DNA from: JACKCP01 sp050253255
GTDB taxonomy: Bacteria; Desulfobacterota; Desulfobacteria; Desulfobacterales; JACKCP01
Reading direction: 5' to 3'
Assembly (NCBI GenBank): GCA_050253255.1
Contig: JBFWJK010000053.1
Span: forward strand, 1-17,842
Length of the DNA: 17,842 bases
Part shown: piece by piece, positions 1 to 6,106 of the stretch
Numbering within the stretch: the first letter of the stretch is position 1
Layout: the number at the start of each line of letters is the position of its first letter
Position numbers and translations under genes: made by a program
The notes under the pieces: generated by a model
What the model saw: only the letters and a program-made list of their open reading frames with translations
What the model was told of the DNA's origin: nothing
Databases searched by the model: none

Positions 1-177
1 GGAGGCAGATTTTTTGCTGTAGACTGGAAAAAAGAGGAAATGTCAGACGGGCCTCCCCAAAATATAAGGTTTATGGCAGAAGATGCTGCAGATCAGATCG
101 TAAAAGCCGGATTTATGAATGTGTCAGTCTTTAATGACCTGCGTAATCATTTTCTTGTAACAGGTGAAAAGGCTTGA
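1..177 (+). CDS. SAM-dependent methyltransferase, C-terminal fragment
   Basis: The frame is open from base 1 and ends at TGA 175-177, giving the last 58 residues of a gene that begins outside the window. The peptide has the ending typical of class I SAM-dependent methyltransferases of the UbiE/ArsM-like type: a beta strand reading FFAVDWKKEEM, a GPP turn (residues 21-23), a helix with KAGF, and a last strand ending FLVTGEKA. In this family the segment forms the final strands of the Rossmann-like fold. The SAM-binding motif I would lie upstream, so the substrate cannot be inferred. No U-rich hairpin follows the stop. Confidence 0.65.
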   Translation, partial: GGRFFAVDWKKEEMSDGPPQNIRFMAEDAADQIVKAGFMNVSVFNDLRNHFLVTGEKA

Positions 178-571
178 GTGGTTTAGATCTGAAGCTTGAA
201 TAATCTTTAGAGAGTTGCAGGATCTGAAAGCATCTGGTTTTTATAAGTAAATAAAACTGATCTTTTCGGGCTTTGATTTTTCAGATCAGATAGCTGTTGG
301 CTTTATCAATATTAAATTTTTTTTATTTCAGACCTGCTCTGATAGGGGCGTTGGACAGAAATGGTAAAATGAGTGAGGACGTGTTTCCAATCAATGTTTC
401 TTTGTATTCTTTATTTTTAGGCTTTGGGGTTGTGCTGTAAAAAAGAATAGTCTTTGGGGCATTTTAAAAGTTATCTTAGAAATATTATATCTCGGTTTTA
501 CTTTGGGCAAAAATATCGCTCAAAGTACATTTGATTTATAGAAGAAAATGAAATTGAAAAAATTTTAGGTT
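178..571. other. Intergenic gap with no supported gene
   Basis: These 394 bases lie between the methyltransferase fragment and the tRNA. They are AT-rich. I see no open frame with a ribosome binding site and no canonical terminator. Two modest inverted repeats are present: CTGATCT (257-263) with AGATCAG (283-289), and TACTTTGGGC (499-508) with GCTCAAAGTA (518-527). The second forms a 10-bp stem with one G-U pair on the plus strand. Neither is followed by a T-run. A 23-codon frame at 369-440 lacks a Shine-Dalgarno and is probably chance. Confidence 0.6.
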
Positions 572-647
572 TGGTGGAGCCAAGGGGGATCGAACCCCTG
601 ACCTCATGGCTGCCAGCCATGCGCTCTCCCAGCTGAGCTATGGCCCC
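572..647 (-). tRNA. tRNA-Ala (anticodon GGC)
   Basis: The reverse complement folds as a complete 76-nt tRNA. The acceptor stem is GGGGCCA with TGGCTCC, the D arm is GCTC/GAGC, and the anticodon stem is CATGG/CCATG around the loop CTGGCAG, so the anticodon is GGC. The T arm is AGGGG-TTCGATC-CCCCT, followed by discriminator A and an encoded CCA (572-574). GGC reads the alanine codons GCC and GCU. It stands alone, transcribed away from ppiD, and not in an rRNA operon in this window. The sequence after the CCA is T-rich on the minus strand but has no hairpin. Confidence 0.97.
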
Positions 648-662
648 GAAAGAAACAAGCCA

Positions 663-691
663 TGTTTATTCAATTATCGGTATAAAGTCAA
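663..691 (-). promoter_or_regulatory. Putative sigma-70 promoter of tRNA-Ala
   Basis: On the minus strand, TTGACT (691-686) is followed 17 bases later by TAAACA (668-663), placing a start site about 8-10 bases before the tRNA 5' end at 647. The -35 is good (5/6) and the -10 weak (3/6). Position and spacing support it; no other candidate lies nearer. Confidence 0.45.
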
Positions 692-782
692 TAAAAATTT
701 TTAAACGAAAATCTGCTGTATATTCTTGATGCGTATTAAAAAAGGGTTTGAAAAAAAATGAAAATCATTTATTTTACGAAGG

Positions 783-810
783 TTGACAATTAATTTATTC
801 ATTTTAAAAT
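783..810 (+). promoter_or_regulatory. Possible sigma-70 promoter of ppiD
   Basis: TTGACA (783-788, perfect) and TAAAAT (805-810, 5/6) are 16 bases apart. The predicted start would fall about 7 bases after the -10, inside or just before the AAGGGG Shine-Dalgarno (815-820). The leader would then be almost absent, so the match may be fortuitous despite its quality. Confidence 0.4.
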
Positions 811-825
811 TTTTAAGGGGAAAAT

Positions 826-2727
826 ATGCTTCAGTTTATCAGAAACAGGGCTTCCAGCTGGATTGTAAAATTTATTCTCTCACTGATCATTATTGTTTTT
901 ATATTTTTCGGATGGGGAACGTACAAGTCAGGGCAGATGAACAAAATAGCAAGTGTTAACGGAGAAGTTATTACCCCGGGTGAATACAGAACCGCATATA
1001 ATTTTGTTCTTCAGAGCATCAAGGAACGTTTCGGAGGCAATCTTTCGCCTGAGCTTGTCGAGATGTTTCAGATTGAAAGACAGGCTTTAAACCGTCTTAT
1101 TGAAGAAAAAATCATCATTCAGAATGCCAGAGAGCATAACCTCATGGTTTCTGATATGGAGCTTGCTGATTATATTTTTAATCTTCCCTATTTTAAGACT
1201 GAAGGTAAATTTGATGAAAAAAAATACAGGCAGATTCTCAATGCCAACAGAATGTCTGTGGAAGAATTTGAAATCAGTGCAAGAAAAGATCTTTTGATGC
1301 AGAGGATGACCTCCCTTATTACCGGTGCGGTCAAGGTGACTGAAAAGGAGCTTGAAGTATTTTATAATTATGTGAACAAAAAAGCTGATATCAGATATGC
1401 ATCTTTTTCACCTTCGCAGTATAAAGACAGCGAAATAACTGTCAGTGATGAAGAAATTAATAATTATTATGATGAAAACAAGGAAAATTTCAAATCTCAG
1501 GAAAAAATCAAGGTAAATTTTTTAAGATTTGATGCCGGTGATTTTAAAAAGGACATTTCTGTCTCTGAAAGGGAGATTGAATCATATTATCAGGAAAATA
1601 TAAAAAGCTATTCTTCTCCCGAAAAAGTAAAGGCAAGGCATATTCTTGTCAGAGTAGGTGAAGGTGCCGGTGAAAAAGAAGCAGAAGAAAAGAAAAAGCA
1701 GATTGAAGAGATACGCAGTAAAATTGTTGAAGGGAGCTCCTTTGAAGATATGGCAAAAAAATATTCAGAAGGCCCTTCAGCTCCTGAAGGCGGATATCTT
1801 GGAGAATTCCAGAGGGAAGACATGGTGAAGCCTTTTTCTGATGCCGCATTTGCCCTGGATGAGGGCGAAATGAGTGAACCTGTAAAAACTCAGTTCGGGT
1901 GGCATTTGATAAAGGTTGATAAAAAAACAGAAAAGTCCCTGAAAGAACTGAAGGATGTTGAAGATTCAATTAGAAATTTTCTTTTGACAAGAAAAGCTAA
2001 AATGGCGGCGTATGACAGTGCAGATGCTGTTTATGCCTCCAGTCTGGCAGGTTCGTCTTTAAGGGAAGAAGCTGATGCAAGGGGGCTGAAGCTTGAAGAA
2101 ACCGGCTATTTTACAAAAGAGGGGCCTGAAACAGGAATTGCAGACGCCAAAGAGTTTGCAAGAGAGGCTTTTTCCTATGAGACCGGAGAGACATCTGCAA
2201 TTATTGAACTTGGAGAAACCATGTATATTCTTCAGGTCGAGGACAGAAAACTTCCTGAAGTTCTTCCTCTGGATCAGGTTAAGTCCCAGATAAAAGATAT
2301 AATTCTGAAAAATAAAAAGGAAGATAAAGCCAGATCTGATGCTGAAGCTTTTCTTGCAAAAGCTGTTGAAGCAAACTCACTTGACAGCGGCAGAAACGCC
2401 GTACCTGCGGATATCAGGGAAATAAAAGGAATTCAAAGACAGGGCGTAATAAAGGATCTTGGATCTCTGCCGGAACTTCAGAAAAAAATATTTGAAACAG
2501 CTTCAAAGGGGAGTTCTGTTTGTGAATCGGTTGTGAAAACTTCAGAAGGTTATTTTGTTTTTTCAGTCTTATCCACAAAGCTTCCTGATAAAAAAGCCTT
2601 TGAATCTGAAAAAAAAGATTTGAAGGAAAAAATGCTTGAAAGAAAAAGGAACGAGTTCTTTTCAAAATGGATGGAAGACTGCAAAAAGAATTCTGAAATA
2701 ACAATTTCAGATAAATTTGAAGGCTGA
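826..2727 (+). CDS. ppiD: PpiD-type periplasmic chaperone, SurA_N + parvulin domains
   Basis: This is a 633-residue membrane-anchored periplasmic folding factor; family members bind newly exported proteins near the Sec translocon. The N-terminus is the PpiD signature: a short basic cytoplasmic start, then one membrane helix at about residues 12-31, so the rest faces the periplasm. A SurA_N-like chaperone region covers about 36-170. One parvulin rotamase domain covers about 267-365, shown by RHILV (271-275), the EGGYLGEF turn (321-328) and FGWHLIKV (357-364). The C-terminal 270 residues are helical and charged. Length matches E. coli PpiD (623 aa). The ATG is preceded by AAGGGG at 815-820 with ideal spacing. 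It is followed by a strong terminator, so it appears monocistronic apart from readthrough. Whether the parvulin domain is catalytic cannot be judged; in E. coli PpiD it is essentially inactive. Confidence 0.93.
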   Translation: MLQFIRNRASSWIVKFILSLIIIVFIFFGWGTYKSGQMNKIASVNGEVITPGEYRTAYNFVLQSIKERFGGNLSPELVEMFQIERQALNRLIEEKIIIQNAREHNLMVSDMELADYIFNLPYFKTEGKFDEKKYRQILNANRMSVEEFEISARKDLLMQRMTSLITGAVKVTEKELEVFYNYVNKKADIRYASFSPSQYKDSEITVSDEEINNYYDENKENFKSQEKIKVNFLRFDAGDFKKDISVSEREIESYYQENIKSYSSPEKVKARHILVRVGEGAGEKEAEEKKKQIEEIRSKIVEGSSFEDMAKKYSEGPSAPEGGYLGEFQREDMVKPFSDAAFALDEGEMSEPVKTQFGWHLIKVDKKTEKSLKELKDVEDSIRNFLLTRKAKMAAYDSADAVYASSLAGSSLREEADARGLKLEETGYFTKEGPETGIADAKEFAREAFSYETGETSAIIELGETMYILQVEDRKLPEVLPLDQVKSQIKDIILKNKKEDKARSDAEAFLAKAVEANSLDSGRNAVPADIREIKGIQRQGVIKDLGSLPELQKKIFETASKGSSVCESVVKTSEGYFVFSVLSTKLPDKKAFESEKKDLKEKMLERKRNEFFSKWMEDCKKNSEITISDKFEG

Positions 2728-2767
2728 TTAAAGTGCAGGATTAAATAAGCAATATCATAATTAATTG

Positions 2768-2807
2768 ATAGAGCAGGTTCTTAAGGGGCTTGCTCTATTT
2801 TATTTTT
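2768..2807 (+). terminator. Rho-independent terminator after ppiD
   Basis: ATAGAGCAGGTTC (2768-2780) pairs with GGGCTTGCTCTAT (2786-2798) in a 13-bp stem with three G-U pairs around the loop TTAAG. The T-rich tail TTTATTTTT (2799-2807) follows. The outer eight pairs are perfect. The tail ends only 2 bases before the Shine-Dalgarno of the next gene, leaving no room for a promoter downstream of the hairpin. Confidence 0.88.
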
Positions 2808-2819
2808 ATGGAGGATAAA

Positions 2820-3395
2820 GTGAATAAAACTTTTGATGAAGGAGCAAAAAAGGCGCTGTTAAAAGCTGCAAGAGAAGCCGTTATGAAAAAATTTTCCAAT
2901 GAAAATTATTCTTTTTCAGAAGATCTGAAGCAGTTTTCAGAAAAGCGCGGGGTTTTTGTCACACTGAAAAAAAAGGGGAACTTAAGGGGGTGCATTGGAA
3001 ATATTTTACCTGACAGGGAACTTTACAGAGGCGTTGTTGAAAATGCATTGAATTCTGCATTTCATGATCCCCGTTTCAGTCCGCTTTCAGAAGATGAGCT
3101 GGATGAGGTGGATATTGAAATAAGCGTATTAACTGTTCCTGAAAGAATTGATTATAAAGATGCAGCAGATCTTAAAAGTAAAATTGTTCCTTTTGTGCAT
3201 GGTGTTATTTTAAGCTTCGGTCCAAGGCAGAGTACTTTTCTTCCATCTGTATGGGATGAACTTCCCGGGTTTGAAATGTTCATGGCTCATCTCTCAATGA
3301 AAGCAGGAGTCAGTCCAGATGACTGGATAAAGCTTAAACCGGATGTTTTTGTTTACAGGGCAGAGCATTTCTGTGAATCTGAACCTGAGAGTTAA
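2820..3395 (+). CDS. AMMECR1-domain protein (AmmeMemoRadiSam protein A type)
   Basis: From the GTG at 2820 this is a 191-residue protein covering one complete AMMECR1 domain. The hallmark LRGCIG is at residues 55-60. Other conserved blocks are the AFHDPRF segment (70-76), the EISVLT strand (100-105), and TFLPSVWDELP (139-149). Family members often sit beside a Memo-like protein and a radical SAM enzyme; neither partner is in this window, and the biochemical role is not settled. I chose GTG 2820 because GGAGG lies 5 bases upstream at 2810-2814. A longer frame opens with TTG at 2790, inside the terminator stem, and an ATG at 2808 lies on the T-tail without a usable Shine-Dalgarno. Expression seems to require readthrough of the ppiD terminator. 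Confidence 0.88.
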   Translation: MNKTFDEGAKKALLKAAREAVMKKFSNENYSFSEDLKQFSEKRGVFVTLKKKGNLRGCIGNILPDRELYRGVVENALNSAFHDPRFSPLSEDELDEVDIEISVLTVPERIDYKDAADLKSKIVPFVHGVILSFGPRQSTFLPSVWDELPGFEMFMAHLSMKAGVSPDDWIKLKPDVFVYRAEHFCESEPES

Positions 3396-3497
3396 GCCTG
3401 ATTCAGGAATTTAAAACCAGGCCTGGAAAAAGGATAATACAGAGGGAAAAGAAATATTGTCACTTTAAGAGGTAAAAGTGCTGATTTTCCTCACTGA

Positions 3498-4148
3498 TCA
3501 AAGGCATATAAGAGAGCTTGCAACCCAGGCGCAGTCTCTGGTTTTTTCGCCGATGGAGCCTATCATGTCTGCAAGAAAGACAAGGTGGGTCAATGAAGCA
3601 GGATTTTCTTCATTCTCAAGTATCTTTCTTTTCATTCTGAGAGACAGGCTGTAGGTTTTTTTGCTTTTTTCAATTATTTCATCAATTATTTTTGAAGCGG
3701 AATCTTTCCCTTTTTTATTTTTTATTTTTTTTGATGCCCTGGACAGTTCCTTTGAAAGAAAGGTTAGCCTTTCTATTGTTTCGGCTGCTGAGTCTGCAAG
3801 AACAAAAAGTTCTGTTTCCACTGAGTCTGAGTTTATAGGAGTTTTCCGCGCAAGAATCCAGTCGAGAACAGATGTCATTTTTTCAGTGATCTGAATTTTA
3901 TACTGAAGGTAAAGATAGTACAGGGAGGAGCCTGATCCTTTTGCTGAGTTCTGAAAACAGACAGACATGGAATAATTGTCTATCTCTGTTTTGCTTTTGG
4001 CCATTTCTTCCCTGAAATTTATTGCAAGTTCAGTTTTGCCTTCAATTATGCATTCTATTGCCTGCTGAAAGCTTACTGTAAATTCCTTTAAAAGTTTATC
4101 CTGAAAAATTAATTTTTCAAAAGGATAAGATTTGGTTAATATTTTCAT
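3498..4148 (-). CDS. DUF47/PhoU-like helical protein
   Basis: This 216-residue, almost wholly helical protein without a signal or membrane segment resembles the DUF47 (YkaA/TIGR00153) branch of the PhoU superfamily. The early SYPFEKL block, the acidic and lysine-rich first bundle, a QYKIQITEKM helix around 80-90, and the late LADMIGSIGEKTRDCA segment (about 193-208) echo the paired bundles of that family. The acidic metal-binding clusters of PhoU are not crisp, so assignment is by overall pattern. ATG 4148 is preferred over one six codons upstream because AAGGAG stands 5 bases before it. It is divergent from a Na/Pi cotransporter carrying its own PhoU domain; DUF47 genes commonly neighbour phosphate carriers, so a regulatory role in phosphate uptake is a reasonable inference. 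No canonical terminator separates it from the convergent AMMECR1 gene. Confidence 0.6.
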   Translation of the reverse strand: MKILTKSYPFEKLIFQDKLLKEFTVSFQQAIECIIEGKTELAINFREEMAKSKTEIDNYSMSVCFQNSAKGSGSSLYYLYLQYKIQITEKMTSVLDWILARKTPINSDSVETELFVLADSAAETIERLTFLSKELSRASKKIKNKKGKDSASKIIDEIIEKSKKTYSLSLRMKRKILENEENPASLTHLVFLADMIGSIGEKTRDCAWVASSLICL

Positions 4149-4182
4149 TGGATCTCCTTTAATCAAATTTAAAACCGGAACA

Positions 4183-4210
4183 ATAATATATTTAAACCCT
4201 ATTTATTCAA
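4183..4210 (-). promoter_or_regulatory. Putative sigma-70 promoter of the DUF47-like gene
   Basis: On the minus strand TTGAAT (4210-4205) and TATTAT (4188-4183) are separated by 16 bases. The expected start, near 4176, gives a leader of about 28 bases before the ATG at 4148. Matches are 4/6 and 5/6. Confidence 0.5.
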
Positions 4211-4339
4211 TATAAATTTTATAATTTATCAAAAAAACGGATTTTTTATCGATCTGGACAGAGCCGGAACAGTCAATAATTAAATTTTAGCATTAATATC
4301 TCTTAATTGACATTTGATTATTAATTGTTTATTGCCAAA

Positions 4340-4369
4340 GTGAAAAAAATGTTTTGATTATGTTAAAAT
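4340..4369 (+). promoter_or_regulatory. Possible promoter of the Na/Pi cotransporter gene
   Basis: GTGAAA (4340-4345) and TAAAAT (4364-4369) are 18 bases apart, and a TG at 4361-4362 makes an extended -10. The leader would be about 16 bases. A perfect TTGACA at 4307-4312 lies further upstream but has only a poor -10 (TATTGC at 4330). Confidence 0.4.
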
Positions 4370-4391
4370 CTAAATTTTACAGGGAAAAACA

Positions 4392-6041
4392 ATGGAAAAC
4401 TTTGAAGTTTTGCCTTTCCTCTACGGAATTGTAGGCGGCCTTGGGCTTTTCTTGTATGGGATGAAGCTCATGTCGGACGGGCTTCAGAAATCTGCGGGAG
4501 ACGGTCTTAGAAAAATTCTTGAAAAACTTACAAGCAACAGATTCATAGGTGCTTTTGTAGGTATTGTAATCACTTCAATTATCCAGAGCAGTTCTGCTAC
4601 AACAGTTATGGTTGTGGGGTTTGTAAACGCCGGTCTTTTAAAGCTTACTCAGGCGTTGTCAGTTGTTCTCGGTGCCAACATCGGTACTACCATCACAGGT
4701 CAGATTATTGCTTTTAAAATTACAGATTTCGCACTTCCTGCAATAGGAATAGGCGTTTTCATGCGTATTTTCCTTAAGCATCCAAGAGTTCATTATTACG
4801 GAGAGGTTCTTATAGGCTTTGGAATGCTTTTTCTTGGTCTGGATATTATGAAAGACTGCTTTGGTCCTCTTAAGGGAAGCGAAGGTTTTAAAGACCTTTT
4901 TGTCTCCTTTTCAAAAAATCCTGTAATGGCTGTTCTTGCCGGTGCTGTTCTTACAATGATTATTCAGAGCAGCTCTGCCACCCTTGGAATCACAATGGTT
5001 CTTGCATTTAACGGGATAATTGACTTTTATACTGCAGCAGCTTTTGTTCTTGGGGAAAACATAGGAACCACAGTTACAGCAAATATTGCGGCCATAGGAA
5101 CCAGCAGGGCGGCAAGAAGAGCTGCTCTGGGGCATTTTCTCTTTAATGTTTTTGGCGTTATTTATATGCTTATCCTTTTAAAGTATATGATGGCCGCAGT
5201 CGATGCCTTCACACCGGGTAGCGCGGATCTGATAAATCCTGACGGAACCAGACCAAACATCTCGAGGCATATTGCAAACTTTCATACTCTTTTCAATATT
5301 ATCAACACAATTCTTTTTCTTCCCTTTATAAACAGGCTTGCAGATCTTTGTGTTTTTCTTATCCCTGGAAAGGAAAAAGGCCGGAAGGAAATTATTCTGG
5401 ATGATAATCTTCTCAACACTCCTGAAATGGCCATTTCCAATGCAAGAAAAGAAGTTTCAAGAATGTCTGATCAGGTCATTGAAATGCTTGAGCTTTCCAA
5501 AAAAGCTTTTTTTGAGCAGGATCTTAAATCTATCAGAAGGGTCTTTGAGCTGGAACAGTCTGTCGATCTCATGGAAAAGAATATAAGCGAATATCTCACA
5601 AAACTTTTTCACAAGCCTATCAGTGAATCCAACTCCTTCAGAATAAATACAATGATCCATGTGATTCATGACCTTGAAAAGGTCGGTGATTATGCAGAAA
5701 GCATAACAAAGTATGCAGATAAAATGATAAGAGAGAAGATTTCATTTTCAGAAGATGCAAATGACGAGGCACAATATCTTTTTGACGTGGCAATACGTTT
5801 TGCAAAACATGTTCTCGATGTTTACAACAACGACAAGGACCCTGAAGAACTGAGCACTGCAGATGAGGATCTTATTGACGAACTTAAAATCAATCTTAAG
5901 AACAATCATCTGGGAAGGCTTAATCAGGGAATCTGCACAGCCGAGCACGGAATCCTCTATGTTGATCTCGTAAATAAGCTTGAAAAGGCCGGAGACAATA
6001 TCTTTAACATTGCACAGGCTGTTATGGGAACATATAAGTAA
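4392..6041 (+). CDS. Na/Pi cotransporter family protein with C-terminal PhoU domain
   Basis: This 549-residue inner-membrane protein belongs to the SLC34-like NptA family, which couples sodium and phosphate movement. The membrane part (about 1-325) has the inverted repeat of the family: QSSSATT at 65-71 with GANIGTT at 94-100, then QSSSAT at 192-197 with GENIGTT at 221-227. These QSSS pairs form the substrate and ion site in characterised relatives. The cytoplasmic part (about 345-545) is a PhoU-type helical bundle with two E-K-x-G-D signatures, HDLEKVGDYAESI (426-438) and NKLEKAGDNIFNI (528-540). The fused PhoU domain suggests built-in phosphate-responsive control. AGGG at 4381-4384 is 7 bases before the ATG. 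Bacterial members include importers and exporters, so direction is not settled. I saw no clear Pho box upstream. Confidence 0.93.
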   Translation: MENFEVLPFLYGIVGGLGLFLYGMKLMSDGLQKSAGDGLRKILEKLTSNRFIGAFVGIVITSIIQSSSATTVMVVGFVNAGLLKLTQALSVVLGANIGTTITGQIIAFKITDFALPAIGIGVFMRIFLKHPRVHYYGEVLIGFGMLFLGLDIMKDCFGPLKGSEGFKDLFVSFSKNPVMAVLAGAVLTMIIQSSSATLGITMVLAFNGIIDFYTAAAFVLGENIGTTVTANIAAIGTSRAARRAALGHFLFNVFGVIYMLILLKYMMAAVDAFTPGSADLINPDGTRPNISRHIANFHTLFNIINTILFLPFINRLADLCVFLIPGKEKGRKEIILDDNLLNTPEMAISNARKEVSRMSDQVIEMLELSKKAFFEQDLKSIRRVFELEQSVDLMEKNISEYLTKLFHKPISESNSFRINTMIHVIHDLEKVGDYAESITKYADKMIREKISFSEDANDEAQYLFDVAIRFAKHVLDVYNNDKDPEELSTADEDLIDELKINLKNNHLGRLNQGICTAEHGILYVDLVNKLEKAGDNIFNIAQAVMGTYK

Positions 6042-6070
6042 ACTTAAATTTTTTGGTATAAAAAGATTTT

Positions 6071-6106
6071 CTGAGGCGGGGGAGCTATTTTTCCGCCTCA
6101 GCTTTT
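6071..6106. terminator. Bidirectional terminator shared by convergent genes
   Basis: CTGAGGCGG (6071-6079) and CCGCCTCAG (6093-6101) form a perfect 9-bp stem around a 13-base loop. On the plus strand CTTTTT follows; on the minus strand the stem is followed by a less regular T-rich stretch (complement of 6054-6070). The right arm codes for the last residues (AEAE) of the minus-strand MCE gene, whose stop TAG (6087-6085) lies in the loop. Confidence 0.8.

Noticed and set aside
369..440. 23-codon frame in the first intergenic gap, with a hydrophobic C-terminal half
   Set aside because: There is no Shine-Dalgarno at the right distance and no recognisable motif; frames of this length are expected by chance.
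499..527. 10-bp inverted repeat downstream of the tRNA, considered as its terminator
   Set aside because: On the minus strand the stem has an A-C mismatch and no T-run follows, so it does not fit a rho-independent terminator for the tRNA.
3442..3492. Two-part inverted repeat (GAGGGAAAA with TTTTCCTC, CACTTT with AAAGTG) between the convergent AMMECR1 and DUF47-like genes
   Set aside because: Stems are short, AT-rich and bulged, with no clean T-tail on either strand; too weak to call a terminator.
4307..4335. Perfect TTGACA upstream of the Na/Pi cotransporter gene
   Set aside because: The best -10 at correct spacing (TATTGC) matches only 3/6; the extended -10 nearer the gene is a better candidate.
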